The notes: a model not told the origin generated them from the letters alone. Shown: positions 26,667-36,444, counted from the first letter of the stretch. The stretch is 64,000 nt of DNA from Streptomyces wuyuanensis (GCF_900103455.1 NZ_FNHI01000032.1:25772-89771); one strand, 5' to 3'. Numbers and translations: made by a program.

Positions 26667-26983
26667 TAGGACGTGTATAAGACGCGATGAATTCACGCTG
26701 TCCGGACCGCCGGGAAAAGTGCGCGGCGGAAGCAATTCACGGCCCCGGACGGGGTGGTGCGGCGACGGTCCGGGAATTCCGGGGGAATTCCAGTGCGAAC
26801 AACTCGGATTGCCCGTACTGATGATCGACAGCTCGCCAAACGCGTGTCGTGAACCTGTGACAGAAGCGTGACCGGTGGGGTACGTGGGGCGGGGGATGAG
26901 TGCGTCGCCGCTCTTCCCGTACGTTTTCCGCCGGTGGCCGACAGGCCTTCCGTCACCGTCCGCTGCCGCCTACGGTGATTCCC

Positions 26984-27199
26984 ATGGCACCGACACCGAC
27001 CCCCTCCGGACCGCAGGCCGACCCCCCCGAGTCCTACGTCGGCCTCGACGCCGGCGAGGCCGAGCGCCGCGCACGCGGCCGTGGCTGGACCACCGTCAGA
27101 TCCCTTCCGCCCGGCTCCGTGATCACCATGGAGTACCTGGAGGGCCGGCTGAACTTCGAGGTCGACGACGGCACGGTCCGGCGCTGCTGGAAGGGCTGA
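26984..27199 (+). CDS. Proteinase inhibitor I78 family protein
   Basis: 71 aa from the ATG at 26984. The C-terminal half (GSVITMEYLEGRLNFEVDDG) carries the RLN..VD core of the I78 inhibitor family. There is no signal peptide, so it would be cytoplasmic. The family inhibits subtilisin/chymotrypsin-like proteases in some species, but activity of this short form is unproven. Confidence 0.75.
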   Translation: MAPTPTPSGPQADPPESYVGLDAGEAERRARGRGWTTVRSLPPGSVITMEYLEGRLNFEVDDGTVRRCWKG

Positions 27200-27317
27200 C
27201 CGCACGAACCCCGCGGCCGGCCGCACGGACCGGAAGCCGGCGGCCTGCCGGAAGGGCCGGACCGCTCGGCGGAGACGCGGCGAGCGGCGGACGCGGGCCG
27301 TGCGGCGTGGAGACGTC

Positions 27318-27355
27318 ATGGAGAAGGCCCCGACCGAGGTCGGGGCCTTCTCCAT
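27318..27355. terminator. Bidirectional terminator
   Basis: An 18-bp perfect stem (27318-27335 with 27338-27355), extendable by CGTCA/TGACG with one bulged base. It lies between the convergent I78 and PAP2 genes. The stem has an AAGG...CCTT segment but no T tract. Confidence 0.8.
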
Positions 27356-27376
27356 TGACGTCTCGGACGGCGTCCG

Positions 27377-28450
27377 TCAGCCGCCCACCGGGCGGGAGCG
27401 GGGCGGACGGCGGTTCCCGGCCGTGGCCGGGGTCCAGGAGGCGTGCGGCGCGTGTGGCGACCGCCCCACCGCGTGCGTGCGGCCCTGCCCGTGCCGGGCG
27501 GTCGCGGTCACGCCCTGCGCGCTCGACGCACCGGCCTGCTTCTGCCCGGCCGGCGCCGCGGCGCTGCCGAAGGTGCTCCTCGTCGCCGTCGTGCGGGCGG
27601 AGCTCGTCGCGCCCACCGGGTGGCGCACCGGCTCCCCGCCGCCCTCGGCCGGCAGCCGCTGCGGGTATATGGCCGGCCACGGGCCGCCGGAGGCGACGGG
27701 CAGCGACGGCACCGGCAGACGGCGGGCGCGCAGCTGGTCGCGCAGCGAGAGGATCGCGTCCTCGACGCGGCCGATGAGCGGCTCGCACCACGGCAGGGCG
27801 AGCAGGATCAGCAGTCCGGCGGCCCAGCCCAGCAGCACGTCGCTCAGCCAGTGCGTACCGAGGTAGACGGTCGTCAGCCCGACGCCCAGGGCGACGACGG
27901 CCGAGAGCGCCGACAGATACCGCCTGGCCAGCGGAGTGGTGGCCAGATAGGCGAGGATTCCCCAGGTCACGACGGCATTGGCGGTGTGGCCCGAAGGAAA
28001 TATATCGCCGCCGGCGAAGAGCTCGGCGGAGCCGATCTGCGTCGCGTAGTGCGGGCCCAGCCGGCCCAGGCCCAGCTTGACCGCTCCCACCGTCGCGTTC
28101 AGCAGCAGCAGCGAGGCGCCCAGCACCAGCAGCGGACGCAGCGTGTGCTGCCGCCACGAACGCCAGCCGAGCCAGGCGGCGACCATCACGGCCGTCGGTC
28201 CGCGCTGGCCGAGCACCACGAAGTAGTCCAGGAACGCGTGTAGTTCGGGCCACTGCTGATACGGCCGGAAGAGCATGACCTTCCAGTCGACGATCACCAG
28301 CCAGGACGAGATGAGCACGGCGACGACGATCGCGAGATAGAACGCCGAAGTCCCGCCGAAGAGGGCGAGACGGGTGCGGCTCATCCGCGGGATCTCTATC
28401 TTCGGCGGCTCCGGCTCCCGGTCCAGACGGGCAAAGATGTCGGTACGCAC
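27377..28450 (-). CDS. PAP2-family membrane phosphatase
   Basis: 357 aa from the GTG at 28450; start moderately certain. Six TMs with the phosphatase motifs: KLGLGRLGPHYA (a KX6RP-like motif 1 in which Pro follows Gly), PSGHTANAV (motif 2 with the catalytic His) and YLGTHWLSDVLLGW (motif 3). Typical substrates are phosphatidic acid, undecaprenyl pyrophosphate or similar lipids, hydrolysed outside the membrane. The last ~110 residues are a basic, low-complexity cytoplasmic tail. A 425-bp region (28451-28875) with no supported gene separates it from the divergent exporter. Confidence 0.88.
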   Translation of the reverse strand: MRTDIFARLDREPEPPKIEIPRMSRTRLALFGGTSAFYLAIVVAVLISSWLVIVDWKVMLFRPYQQWPELHAFLDYFVVLGQRGPTAVMVAAWLGWRSWRQHTLRPLLVLGASLLLLNATVGAVKLGLGRLGPHYATQIGSAELFAGGDIFPSGHTANAVVTWGILAYLATTPLARRYLSALSAVVALGVGLTTVYLGTHWLSDVLLGWAAGLLILLALPWCEPLIGRVEDAILSLRDQLRARRLPVPSLPVASGGPWPAIYPQRLPAEGGGEPVRHPVGATSSARTTATRSTFGSAAAPAGQKQAGASSAQGVTATARHGQGRTHAVGRSPHAPHASWTPATAGNRRPPRSRPVGG

Positions 28451-28875
28451 CCAATCGACGTTACAGCGAGTGAGTGTCCGCCCAGGCCGATCCAGGCTCT
28501 TCGTGATGACGATGTGATGTGGACTATGTCTCAGCGGCGCTTTGAAAGGGCGCCGCGGACTAAATCCCGGGCGCCCGCGGTCCCAATTGGACGCACCGGT
28601 TCTCCGTAAGTGTGTTTGCAGGCTGCGGTAACACATCACGGGATTGCCGCGCCGAATTCGGTAGCCGTTCGGACCGCACGGGGCGCCGCCCCCGGGAGCG
28701 CCGGAGTGGCGTACGCCACACCAGTGCGGCCGTCGAGGTGAGAGGTGCGCCACGCGCCGCCGTCCGGGACTCGCGTACTCTGACTGATCACTCGCCCGTC
28801 GATGCCGGGCCGCCCACCGGGCCAAGCTCCCGGCCGGGCCCACCGACGCGAGAGAGATCAGCTGGAGGTACGTAC

Positions 28876-30600
28876 ATGTTCGGGAGGACCACGGCCGGAG
28901 CACGCCCGCGTGCCGCCGGCGGCGGTGCCAACCGCTGGGTCGTCCTGCTCGTCCTCTGCGTGAGCCTGCTCCTGGTCGCGCTCGACGCCACCGTGCTCCA
29001 CGTCGCCGTGCCCGCCGTCACCGAGGACCTCCGGCCCTCCGGGGTCGAGCTCCTGTGGATCGTCGACGCCTACCCCCTGGTGTGCGCCTCGCTGCTGATC
29101 CTGTTCGGCACGCTCGGCGACCGCGTCGGGCGCCGCCGCGTCCTGCTGCTCGGCTACGCGCTCTTCGGCGTCGCCTCTGCCCTCGCCGCGCTGGCCACCA
29201 CACCCGAGGTGCTCATCGGTGCCCGGGCCCTGCTCGGCGTCGGCGGCGCGATGATCATGCCGGCCACGCTCTCCATACTCCGGGCCGTCTTCCCGGACCG
29301 GCGCGAGCGCGCCACCGCCATCGGCATCTGGACCGCGGTCGCCGCGGTCGGCGCCGCCACCGGTCCGGTCCTGGGCGGCTTCCTCGTCCAGCACTTCTGG
29401 TGGGGCTCGGTCTTCCTGATCAACATCCCGCTGATGCTGCTGATCCTGCCGATCGGCCGCTGGCTGCTCCCCGAGTCCCGGGGCGACGGCCAGGGACCGT
29501 GGGACGTCCTCGGGGCGCTCATGGCCGCCGCCGGAGTCCTCGGCATCGTCCTCGGGGTCAAGCGCCTCGGCGCGGGCGACGCCCTGCTGGACGTCCGCAG
29601 CGCCGGCCCGCTGCTCGCCGGGGCCGTGCTCCTCGCCCTGTTCGTCCGCCGCCAGAAGCGCCGCAGGCATCCGCTCATCGACATGCGGATGTTCGCCAGG
29701 GCGACCTTCTCCACCTCGGTCGGCTGCATCGTGCTCGCCATGCTGGCGCTGGTCGGCCTGGAGCTGATCGCCGTCCAGTACCTCCAGCTCGTGCTCGGGC
29801 TGAGCCCGCTGGAGACCGGCCTGCGGCTGCTGCCGCTCACCTTCGCCGCCATGGCGGCCGGCGCCACCGGCTCCATCACCCTCCGCCGCCTCGGCCCCCG
29901 CCGGATGGTCGCCTGGGGCTTCGTGCTCACGGCCGCCGCCGTGGTGCTGCTGACCCTGATGGGACAGCACGACCGGCCGCTGCTGCTCACCACCGGATTC
30001 GTCCTCCTCGGCTTCGGGCTGCAGACCACGCTCTTCGGCGCGTACGAGTCGATGCTCAGCGAAGCCCCGCCCGAGCAGGCGGGCGGGGCCGCCGCCATAG
30101 GCGAGACCTCCTACCAGCTGGGCGCCGGCATGGGCATCGCGATGCTCGGCAGCGTCATGAACGCCGCCTACGCCCCCGGGCTCGACGACGCCGCGAGCGT
30201 CCCGCCCGCGGCGCGCAGCGCCGCCGCGCACTCGCTCGGCGAGGCGTACCAGGTGGCCCTCCAGCTCGGCGGCCCCGTCGGGGACTCGCTGCGGACCGCG
30301 GCCCGCCACGCGTTCGTCCACGGACTGCACGTGACGCTCTTCGTCAGCGCGGGGCTGCTGCTGCTCGGCGCGCTGGCCGCGCTCCGGCTGCCCAAGGCCA
30401 TGGAGTGCGCCGAGCCCGACGACCTCACCGGAGTCCCGGCCGAGGAGCAGTCGCCGAACGCCCGCACCGAACAGCCCGTGCCCGAGCCCGCGCTGCCGGG
30501 TGCCGCGCTCCGGGACCACGTCCGGCCCGAGTCGGGGGTCCCGGCGCGCCGCGCGCCGGAGGCGGCCGGTCCGGCACGCACTGGACGCACGGCACACTGA
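28876..30600 (+). CDS. MFS drug exporter, DHA2 (14-TM) family
   Basis: 574 aa from the ATG at 28876, with a GGAGG site at 28864. Fourteen predicted TMs, motif D1-like LDATVLHVAVPAV in TM1, motif A GDRVGRRRVLL between TM2 and TM3, and motif C region AAVGAATGPVLGGFLV in TM5. Proton-coupled export of hydrophobic cations or antibiotics. The ~70-residue C-terminal tail is disordered. No adjacent TetR regulator is present. Confidence 0.92.
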   Translation: MFGRTTAGARPRAAGGGANRWVVLLVLCVSLLLVALDATVLHVAVPAVTEDLRPSGVELLWIVDAYPLVCASLLILFGTLGDRVGRRRVLLLGYALFGVASALAALATTPEVLIGARALLGVGGAMIMPATLSILRAVFPDRRERATAIGIWTAVAAVGAATGPVLGGFLVQHFWWGSVFLINIPLMLLILPIGRWLLPESRGDGQGPWDVLGALMAAAGVLGIVLGVKRLGAGDALLDVRSAGPLLAGAVLLALFVRRQKRRRHPLIDMRMFARATFSTSVGCIVLAMLALVGLELIAVQYLQLVLGLSPLETGLRLLPLTFAAMAAGATGSITLRRLGPRRMVAWGFVLTAAAVVLLTLMGQHDRPLLLTTGFVLLGFGLQTTLFGAYESMLSEAPPEQAGGAAAIGETSYQLGAGMGIAMLGSVMNAAYAPGLDDAASVPPAARSAAAHSLGEAYQVALQLGGPVGDSLRTAARHAFVHGLHVTLFVSAGLLLLGALAALRLPKAMECAEPDDLTGVPAEEQSPNARTEQPVPEPALPGAALRDHVRPESGVPARRAPEAAGPARTGRTAH

Positions 30601-30700
30601 GCCGTAACGTCAGCGCCGAGCATTAACTACCACTGCTAGTTTCCAGGTCGGCAGCCGCCGGGACCTGGACAGCGCCGTGCGAGCCGCCGGAGGCACCCTC

Positions 30701-31891
30701 ATGTCCGCATCCTCGAAGCTGCCGCCCTTCGACCCCGCCGACCCCCTCGGCATCGACGACCTGCTCGAGCCGGAGGACCTCGCGGTCCGCGACACCGTCC
30801 GCTCCTGGGCCGCCGACCGCGTGCTGCCGCACATCGCCGAGTGGTACGAGAGCGGTGAACTCCCCGCGGTCCGCGAACTGGCCCGGGAGCTCGGCTCGAT
30901 CGGCGCCCTCGGCATGTCGCTGACCGGATACGGCTGCGCCGGCGCCACCGCCGTGCAGTACGGACTCGCCTGCCTGGAACTGGAGGCCGCCGACTCCGGG
31001 ATCCGCTCGCTCGTGTCCGTCCAGGGCTCACTCGCCATGTACGCGATCTGGAAGTTCGGCTCCGAGGAGCAGAAGCAGCGGTGGCTGCCGGGCATGGCGG
31101 CCGGCGAGACCATCGGCTGCTTCGGGCTCACCGAGCCCGACCACGGCTCCGACCCGGCCGGAATGCGCACCTATGCCAAGCGCGACGGCTCAGACTGGGT
31201 GCTCAACGGCCGCAAGATGTGGATCACCAACGGCTCCGTCGCAGGCGTCGCCGTGGTCTGGGCCCAGACCGACGACGGAATCCGCGGCTTCGCCGTCCCC
31301 ACCGACGCACCCGGCTTCTCGGCCCCCGAGATCCGGCACAAGTGGTCGCTGCGGGCGTCCGTCACCAGCGAGCTCGTCATGGACGAGGTACGGCTGCCGC
31401 AGGACGCCGTCCTCCCGGGCGTGACGGGACTGAAGGGCCCGCTCAGCTGCCTTTCGCACGCCCGGTACGGCATCGTCTGGGGCGCGATGGGCGCGGCACG
31501 CTCCAGCTTCGAGGCGGCGCTCGACTACGCCAGGACACGGGAGCAGTTCGGAAAGCCCATCGGCGGCTTCCAGCTCACCCAGGCCAAGCTCGCCGACATG
31601 GCGCTCGAACTGCACAAGGGAATCCTGCTCGCCCATCACCTCGGGCGGCGGATGGACGCCGGGACGCTCCGCCCGGAGCAGGTCAGTTTCGGAAAGCTGA
31701 ACAACGTGCGTGAGGCGATCGAGATCTGCCGCACGGCGCGCACGATCCTCGGCGCCAACGGGATCTCGCTCGAGTACCCCGTGATGCGGCACGCCACCAA
31801 TCTCGAGTCGGTGCTCACCTACGAGGGCACCGTCGAGATGCACCAACTCGTGCTGGGCAAGGCGCTCACCGGCCTCGACGCGTTCCGGTAG
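30701..31891 (+). CDS. gcdH: Acyl-CoA dehydrogenase, glutaryl-CoA dehydrogenase-like
   Basis: 396 aa from the ATG at 30701 (GGAGG at 30689). Full acyl-CoA dehydrogenase: FAD-binding CFGLTEPDHGSDP, the WITNGSVAGVAVVWA strand, RTREQFGKPIGGFQLTQAKL, and the catalytic Glu within the TYEGTVEMHQL motif near the C-terminus. The arrangement matches the glutaryl-CoA dehydrogenase subgroup (lysine/tryptophan degradation). FAD enzyme in the cytoplasm; substrate assignment is by family resemblance. Confidence 0.88.
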   Translation: MSASSKLPPFDPADPLGIDDLLEPEDLAVRDTVRSWAADRVLPHIAEWYESGELPAVRELARELGSIGALGMSLTGYGCAGATAVQYGLACLELEAADSGIRSLVSVQGSLAMYAIWKFGSEEQKQRWLPGMAAGETIGCFGLTEPDHGSDPAGMRTYAKRDGSDWVLNGRKMWITNGSVAGVAVVWAQTDDGIRGFAVPTDAPGFSAPEIRHKWSLRASVTSELVMDEVRLPQDAVLPGVTGLKGPLSCLSHARYGIVWGAMGAARSSFEAALDYARTREQFGKPIGGFQLTQAKLADMALELHKGILLAHHLGRRMDAGTLRPEQVSFGKLNNVREAIEICRTARTILGANGISLEYPVMRHATNLESVLTYEGTVEMHQLVLGKALTGLDAFR

Positions 31892-31930
31892 GCCGACCGT
31901 CCCGTTCCGGCCGGCCGGCGAGCGCCCTGC

Positions 31931-32365
31931 TCAGCTCTGGTTGAAGAAGCCGTCGCCGGGGCGGCCCGCGGACTCCCCGCTGACGATCTCCGTGTCGGCG
32001 GGGGTCAGCAGGAAGACCCGGGTCGCCACGCGCTCGATGGAGCCGCGCAGCCCGAAGGTCAGCCCGGCCGCGAAGTCCACCACGCGCTTGGCGTCGGCGG
32101 GCTCCATGGAGGTCAGATTCACGATGACGGGAACGCCCTCGCGGAAGTGCTCGCCGATGCCGCGCGCGTCCCGGAAGCTGTCGGGGGAGATGGTGGCGAT
32201 CCGGCGGCCCTGCTCCTCGGCCGTCTCGGAGGCGACCCGGACACGCGGGTCGGTCACCCACTGGTCGCCGGCTCCCGTACCCTCGGCGTACTCGTCGTCG
32301 TAGTAGCGCTCGTCGTTGTCCTCGACGAGACCGAGCCATGCACTCGCCTTGCGCACCGATCCCAT
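31931..32365 (-). CDS. sflA: SepF-like cell division protein
   Basis: 144 aa from the ATG at 32365, preceded by AAAGGAGG. The SepF core (FREGVPVIVNLTSMEPADAK, RVVDFAAGLTFGLRGSIERV) is complete, but the N-terminal membrane-targeting helix region is short and acidic (ERYYDDEYAEG). It is not next to ftsZ, so it is a SepF paralogue; the neighbourhood suggests the Streptomyces sflA gene, whose product modulates SepF/FtsZ at septa. The symbol is inference from position. Confidence 0.82.
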   Translation of the reverse strand: MGSVRKASAWLGLVEDNDERYYDDEYAEGTGAGDQWVTDPRVRVASETAEEQGRRIATISPDSFRDARGIGEHFREGVPVIVNLTSMEPADAKRVVDFAAGLTFGLRGSIERVATRVFLLTPADTEIVSGESAGRPGDGFFNQS

Positions 32366-32399
32366 GGACGCCTCCTTTCGACCGCGGTCACTTGTGGTT

Positions 32400-32430
32400 C
32401 CGCATATCCCTATGGTCGTCCATAATGCGG
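32400..32430. promoter_or_regulatory. Nested palindrome upstream of the SepF-like gene
   Basis: The outer arms CCGCAT (32400-32405) and ATGCGG (32425-32430) enclose an inner dyad TATGG-TCGT-CCATA (32411-32424). It lies 35 bp upstream of the SepF-like start, where a promoter operator is expected. No regulator is known from the window. Confidence 0.55.
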
Positions 32431-32654
32431 ATCGCACGCCAAGTGGATAGTCGCCGCGCAGGGGATTCGTGACGGTACTGGTGCAGAACATGTGGCGGTT
32501 CGTCAAGGTTCTTCCAGCGTAGGGGCCCTGAAGGGGCTCATATGGAAGCAAAATATGAATGTCTCGGCAGACGGGTGAGCGTCGGAGCGTCCGGGTGAAC
32601 GGCCGGATGGATACGATGCGGGCCGCGCACTCGAACGACACCCGGGGGAACGTC

Positions 32655-33896
32655 GTGTTCGGAATCGTCCGGCCCTGCAGCCATCGCCTCACTGACGGGC
32701 TCAAGACGGAGTGGATGGCCCATCTCTGCGGACTCTGCCTGGCTCTTCGCTCGGACCACGGGCAGTTCGCCAGGATCGTCACGAACTACGACGGGCTGAT
32801 CGTCTCGGTTCTGACGGAGGCTCAGACCGAACGCACCCCGGTGCAGCGGCGCACGGCCGGGCCCTGCCCCCTGCGCGCCATGCGCACCGCGCCCGTCGCC
32901 CGGGGCGAGGGTGCCCGGCTCGCCGCCGCCGTCTCGCTCGTCCTCGCCTCCGCCAAGGTCCGCGACCACGTCGCCGACCGGGACGGGGTGTTGGCGCGCA
33001 GGCCGGTGGCCGCGGCCGCACGCCGGATCGCGACGGGCTGGGACCGCGCCGGAGCCCGCGCCGGCGCGGCGCTGGGCTTCGACACGGCGGTGCTGGTCGA
33101 CGCCGTGGACCGGCAGACCGGGATCGAGTCGCTGGCCGGCCCGGGGACGCCGCTGCTGGTCGTGACCGAGCCGACGGAGACGGCGACCGCCGCCGCCTTC
33201 GCGCACACCGCGGTCCTCGCCGGCCGCCCGGGCAACGCCGTCCCACTGGCCGAGGCCGGCCGGCTCTTCGGACGGCTGGCGCATCTGCTGGACGCCGTGG
33301 AGGACAGGGAGGCAGACGCCGCGTCGGGGGCGTGGAACCCGCTCACGGCGACCGGCACGAGCCTCGCCGAGGCCCGCCGTCTGGCCGACGACGCCCTCCA
33401 CGGCATCAGGCTCGCCCTGCGGGACGCGGAGTTCGTCGACGACCGGCTGCTGCACGTGCTTCTCGCGCACGAGCTCCGGCGGTCCGTGGACCGGGCCTTC
33501 GGTGAAGCGGCCTGCTCGCACCAGGGCTACGGCGGGCAGCCGCCGCACGGAGGCAATCCGTACGGCGGCGCCCACGGGGGAGCGGCGGGACCCTACGGAT
33601 CCGCCAACCCCTACGGAGGGGGGAATCCGTACGGCGGCACCCCCTACGGCGGCGGGTCCGGCGGGAACGGAGGCGAGCCGCCCCGGTTCGGCTTCGGCGG
33701 CGAGCCCCCGAAGCCCAAGCCCCGCGGCTTCTGGGCGGGCTGCGCGGCCTTCGTCGGCCTGTGCTGCACCTGCCGGCTGTGCTGCGCCGAGGAGTACGAG
33801 GGCCCGTGGTCCCGCAAGAAGCGCGAGGGCTGCTGCCACAAGTGCGACTGCGGCTGCGACGGTTGCGACTGCTGCTGCCCCTGCGACGGCTGCTGA
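32655..33896 (+). CDS. DUF5685 protein with glycine-rich linker and cysteine-rich tail
   Basis: 413 aa from the GTG at 32655 (GGGGGA upstream). The DUF5685 domain fills residues 1-285: FGIVRPCSHRLTDGLKTEWM, AHLCGLCLALRSDHGQFAR, then helices. A Gly/Pro/Tyr/Asn-rich linker with PYGG repeats follows (~295-350), and the last ~50 residues hold about 20 cysteines in CC and CxC clusters. Two cysteines in HLCGLC near the start may also bind metal. Function of the family unknown. Divergent from the SepF-like gene. Confidence 0.85.
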   Translation: MFGIVRPCSHRLTDGLKTEWMAHLCGLCLALRSDHGQFARIVTNYDGLIVSVLTEAQTERTPVQRRTAGPCPLRAMRTAPVARGEGARLAAAVSLVLASAKVRDHVADRDGVLARRPVAAAARRIATGWDRAGARAGAALGFDTAVLVDAVDRQTGIESLAGPGTPLLVVTEPTETATAAAFAHTAVLAGRPGNAVPLAEAGRLFGRLAHLLDAVEDREADAASGAWNPLTATGTSLAEARRLADDALHGIRLALRDAEFVDDRLLHVLLAHELRRSVDRAFGEAACSHQGYGGQPPHGGNPYGGAHGGAAGPYGSANPYGGGNPYGGTPYGGGSGGNGGEPPRFGFGGEPPKPKPRGFWAGCAAFVGLCCTCRLCCAEEYEGPWSRKKREGCCHKCDCGCDGCDCCCPCDGC

Positions 33897-34895
33897 GCCC
33901 GGTGTGCGGGGCGGTGCCGCCCGGATCGCTGACTGAACGTCAGGGTATGGACCCCGCAGGCGGATCCGTGCGCCCGGACGGTTCGGTCCCGGCGGCGGGA
34001 CGGACCCACGCCGGTGCCCGCGGACCGTCGGCGCCTTCTCGGCCGTCGGCGCCTTCTCGGCCGGCGGGGCAGACTCGCCGGTGTGCGGAGTGCGTCCGCC
34101 GCGGTCCGGTGCGCGGACGGCGCGGACAGCACGGGGCAGTGCGGCGGGCCGCAGGGGCGGGCCCATCCCTGGCGGCCCTCCGGCAGCCGGGGGGATCCGT
34201 GGTCACTCCAGCCCCACGGAAGAGCGAATTCCGGTCAACCCCGCCTGGGCGGGGAGGGGTGGCGCGCTACGCCTACGACGGCCGCCCCCGGCGGTTCCCC
34301 GGCGGCGGCGAGCCGCTGACCGCGCCGTCCTCTTCGATGCGGGCGCGGCGGGGAGGAACCGAGGGCCGTGTCCGGGGGCGCGCCGGTGGGACGCACGGCG
34401 CCGCGCGCCGCCTGTCTGCGTAGGCGAGTTCGATCCGGACACGCCGGCGCGCCGGGCCCTGCCCGTGCCCGGGCCTGCGCCGTGCGCGTCCCGCCGCGCG
34501 CCGCCCGGGACGGCGCGTCCGTACGGCCGGAACCCCATTGCCGCCGTCGCCTCCCGGCCCATGTCATCCGCACCTCCCGTCCGATGTGCGACGTGCCCGA
34601 AACCCGAACTCACCACCGGGAGACGGAACCTGACCGCCCGCCGCTCCGTCTCACCCACGACGGACCGCGACAGCCGCGGAGGCACCACGCCTCCGGGGCC
34701 GTCCGGCGTGCCATGGCGCCGCACGGCCGAAAGGCGCCCTTGCGCGGCTGGTTGGCTCGCCGAATACTCCCGAACAGCGCTTGTCAGGGGCACAACGTGA
34801 CCGGAATCCGGACACATCCCCGCGCCCGCTGACTGCGCCTCACGGGCCCGTCACCCCACAGTCGGGCCCCCGATTCCCCTCGGGAGGAACGAGAA
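33897..34895. other. 999-bp region without supported gene
   Basis: Open frames here run on both strands but lack protein-like composition. A tandem duplication of TCGGCGCCTTCTCGGCCG lies near 34028-34063. The 3' end must hold the promoter of the protease gene; I see no clear hexamers. It may be a decayed gene or plain spacer. Confidence 0.4.
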
Positions 34896-35801
34896 GTGAG
34901 GATCAAGCGCACCACCCCCACCCACGGCGTGGCCAGACGGACCCGTCTGCTCGCCGTGACGACCGGCCTCGTCGCAGCCGCCGCACTGGCTGTCCCCACC
35001 GCCGCCGCCGACGAAGCGCCCGTCACCTTCAGCGCGTCCCAGCTCTCCGCCGCGAGCGACGCCGTGCTGACCGCCGATGTGCCGGGTACCGCCTGGCATG
35101 TCGACAAAGCGACCAACACGCTGGTCGTGACCGCCGACTCCACCGTCTCCAAGGCCGAGATCGCGCAGATCAAGCGGGAGGCCGGCGCCAACGCCGGTGC
35201 CCTGCGCGTCGAGCGCACCCCCGGCAAGTTCAGCAAGCTCATCTCCGGCGGCGACGCGATCTACGCCACCAGCTGGCGCTGCTCGCTCGGCTTCAACGTC
35301 CGCAACAGCGCGGGCACCTCGTACTTTCTGACGGCGGGTCACTGCACCGACGGCGCGGGCACCTGGTACGCGAACTCCGCCCGCACCACCGTCCTCGGCC
35401 CGACCGCGGGCTCCAGCTTCCCGGGCAACGACTACGGCATCGTGCGCTACAGCAACACCTCCATCGCCAAGCCGGGCACCGTCGGCAGCGTCGACATCAC
35501 CAGCGCGGCCAACGCGACGGTCGGCATGTCCGTGACCCGCCGCGGCTCCACCACGGGCACCCACAGCGGCACCGTCACCGGTCTCAACGCCACGGTCAAC
35601 TACGGCGGCGGTGACATCGTCTACGGCATGATCCGCACCAACGTCTGCGCCGAACCGGGCGACAGCGGCGGCCCGCTGTACTCCGGCAGCCGGGCGATCG
35701 GTCTGACCTCCGGCGGCAGCGGCAACTGCTCCAGTGGCGGTACGACGTTCTTCCAGCCCGTCACCGAGGCCCTCAGCGCCTACGGGGTCAGCGTCTACTG
35801 A
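34896..35801 (+). CDS. Secreted streptogrisin-type serine protease (S1E)
   Basis: 301 aa with a signal peptide (ending near ALAVPTAAADE), an alpha-lytic-type pro-region (~40-115), and the mature chymotrypsin-fold protease starting near ISGGDAIYATSW at about residue 116. Catalytic triad: His149 (TAGHC), Asp179 (GNDYG), Ser257 (GDSGGP); paired cysteines at CSLG/GHC and NVCAEPG/GNCSSGG. Secreted, self-activating endopeptidase. GTG start after GGGAGG. It is a paralogue of the protease at 47591-48676 and sits at one side of the FxSxx island. Confidence 0.95.
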   Translation: MRIKRTTPTHGVARRTRLLAVTTGLVAAAALAVPTAAADEAPVTFSASQLSAASDAVLTADVPGTAWHVDKATNTLVVTADSTVSKAEIAQIKREAGANAGALRVERTPGKFSKLISGGDAIYATSWRCSLGFNVRNSAGTSYFLTAGHCTDGAGTWYANSARTTVLGPTAGSSFPGNDYGIVRYSNTSIAKPGTVGSVDITSAANATVGMSVTRRGSTTGTHSGTVTGLNATVNYGGGDIVYGMIRTNVCAEPGDSGGPLYSGSRAIGLTSGGSGNCSSGGTTFFQPVTEALSAYGVSVY

Positions 35802-35840
35802 CCGTTCCGCGGACGCCGAGCGCCACCGCGGTCAACAAGG

Positions 35841-35867
35841 GCCCCCGCCGTGCACCACGGCGGGGGC
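35841..35867. terminator. Terminator after the first protease
   Basis: GCCCCCGCCGTG (35841-35852) pairs perfectly with CACGGCGGGGGC (35856-35867) across a 3-nt loop. It ends the protease transcript 40 bp past its stop codon. Confidence 0.8.
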
Positions 35868-35930
35868 TCGACGTCTTGCACACTTTTGAGAGGATGGCAG
35901 GGCGGTCGGCCACAACGGATCGGGGGGCGG

Positions 35931-36410
35931 ATGAAGCGCATCGGAGTGACCGGCCACAGAAGCATTCCGCCCGAGGCCATGCCGCACGTGCTGGCCGGGA
36001 TGAAGTCGCTGCTGTGCGGCCGCGAGGGTGCGCTGGAAGCACTCTCCAGCCTGGCCGAGGGGGCCGACCAGCTCTTCGCCGACATCGCCCTCGCCTGCGG
36101 CGCCGAACTCACCGTGGTGATCCCCAGCGGGGACTACGAGGACGGCTTCGACGACCCCGGAGCGCTGGCCTGCTACCGGCGGCTCAGAGGCAGGGCCAGC
36201 CAGGAGGTCCGGCTGGCCTTCCCCCACTCCACTGACGAGGCGTACTACGCGGCCGGCGCGTACATCGCCGACAACTGCGACCGGCTCCTGGCGGTCTGGG
36301 ACGGCCGGCCGGCCCGCGGACTCGGCGGCACGGGCGACATCGTCCGGTACGCGCGCGAGCGGGGCACGCCGGTGACCGTGGTGTGGTGCGACGGGGTCGA
36401 GCGGGCCTGA
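35931..36410 (+). CDS. SLOG-fold (YpsA/DprA-like) nucleotide-binding protein
   Basis: 159 aa Rossmann-like protein of the SLOG superfamily. Visible motifs: GVTGHRSIPP at the N-terminus, LAEGADQLFADIALACGAEL after strand 2, and RLLAVWDGRPARGLGGTGDI near the C-terminus, the GGT loop that would hold a nucleotide. The family is proposed to sense or cleave nucleotide ligands in conflict systems. The gene converges with the SLATT gene, 66 bp away, an association expected for SLOG/SLATT pairs. It may be an independent single gene. Confidence 0.8.
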   Translation: MKRIGVTGHRSIPPEAMPHVLAGMKSLLCGREGALEALSSLAEGADQLFADIALACGAELTVVIPSGDYEDGFDDPGALACYRRLRGRASQEVRLAFPHSTDEAYYAAGAYIADNCDRLLAVWDGRPARGLGGTGDIVRYARERGTPVTVVWCDGVERA

Positions 36411-36444
36411 CGCCCGCGGCAGCCGGTCCGGCGGAGCGGTGGCG

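Noticed and set aside
26427..26735. Minus-strand frame with heptad DESGTAP repeats upstream of ctaD
   Set aside because: It overlaps the ctaD start in another frame, and the repeats are explained by the 21-bp direct repeat; no independent support for a gene.
34203..34817. 204-codon minus-strand frame in the non-coding region
   Set aside because: Low-complexity Arg/Gly/Pro content, no ribosome site and no recognisable domain.
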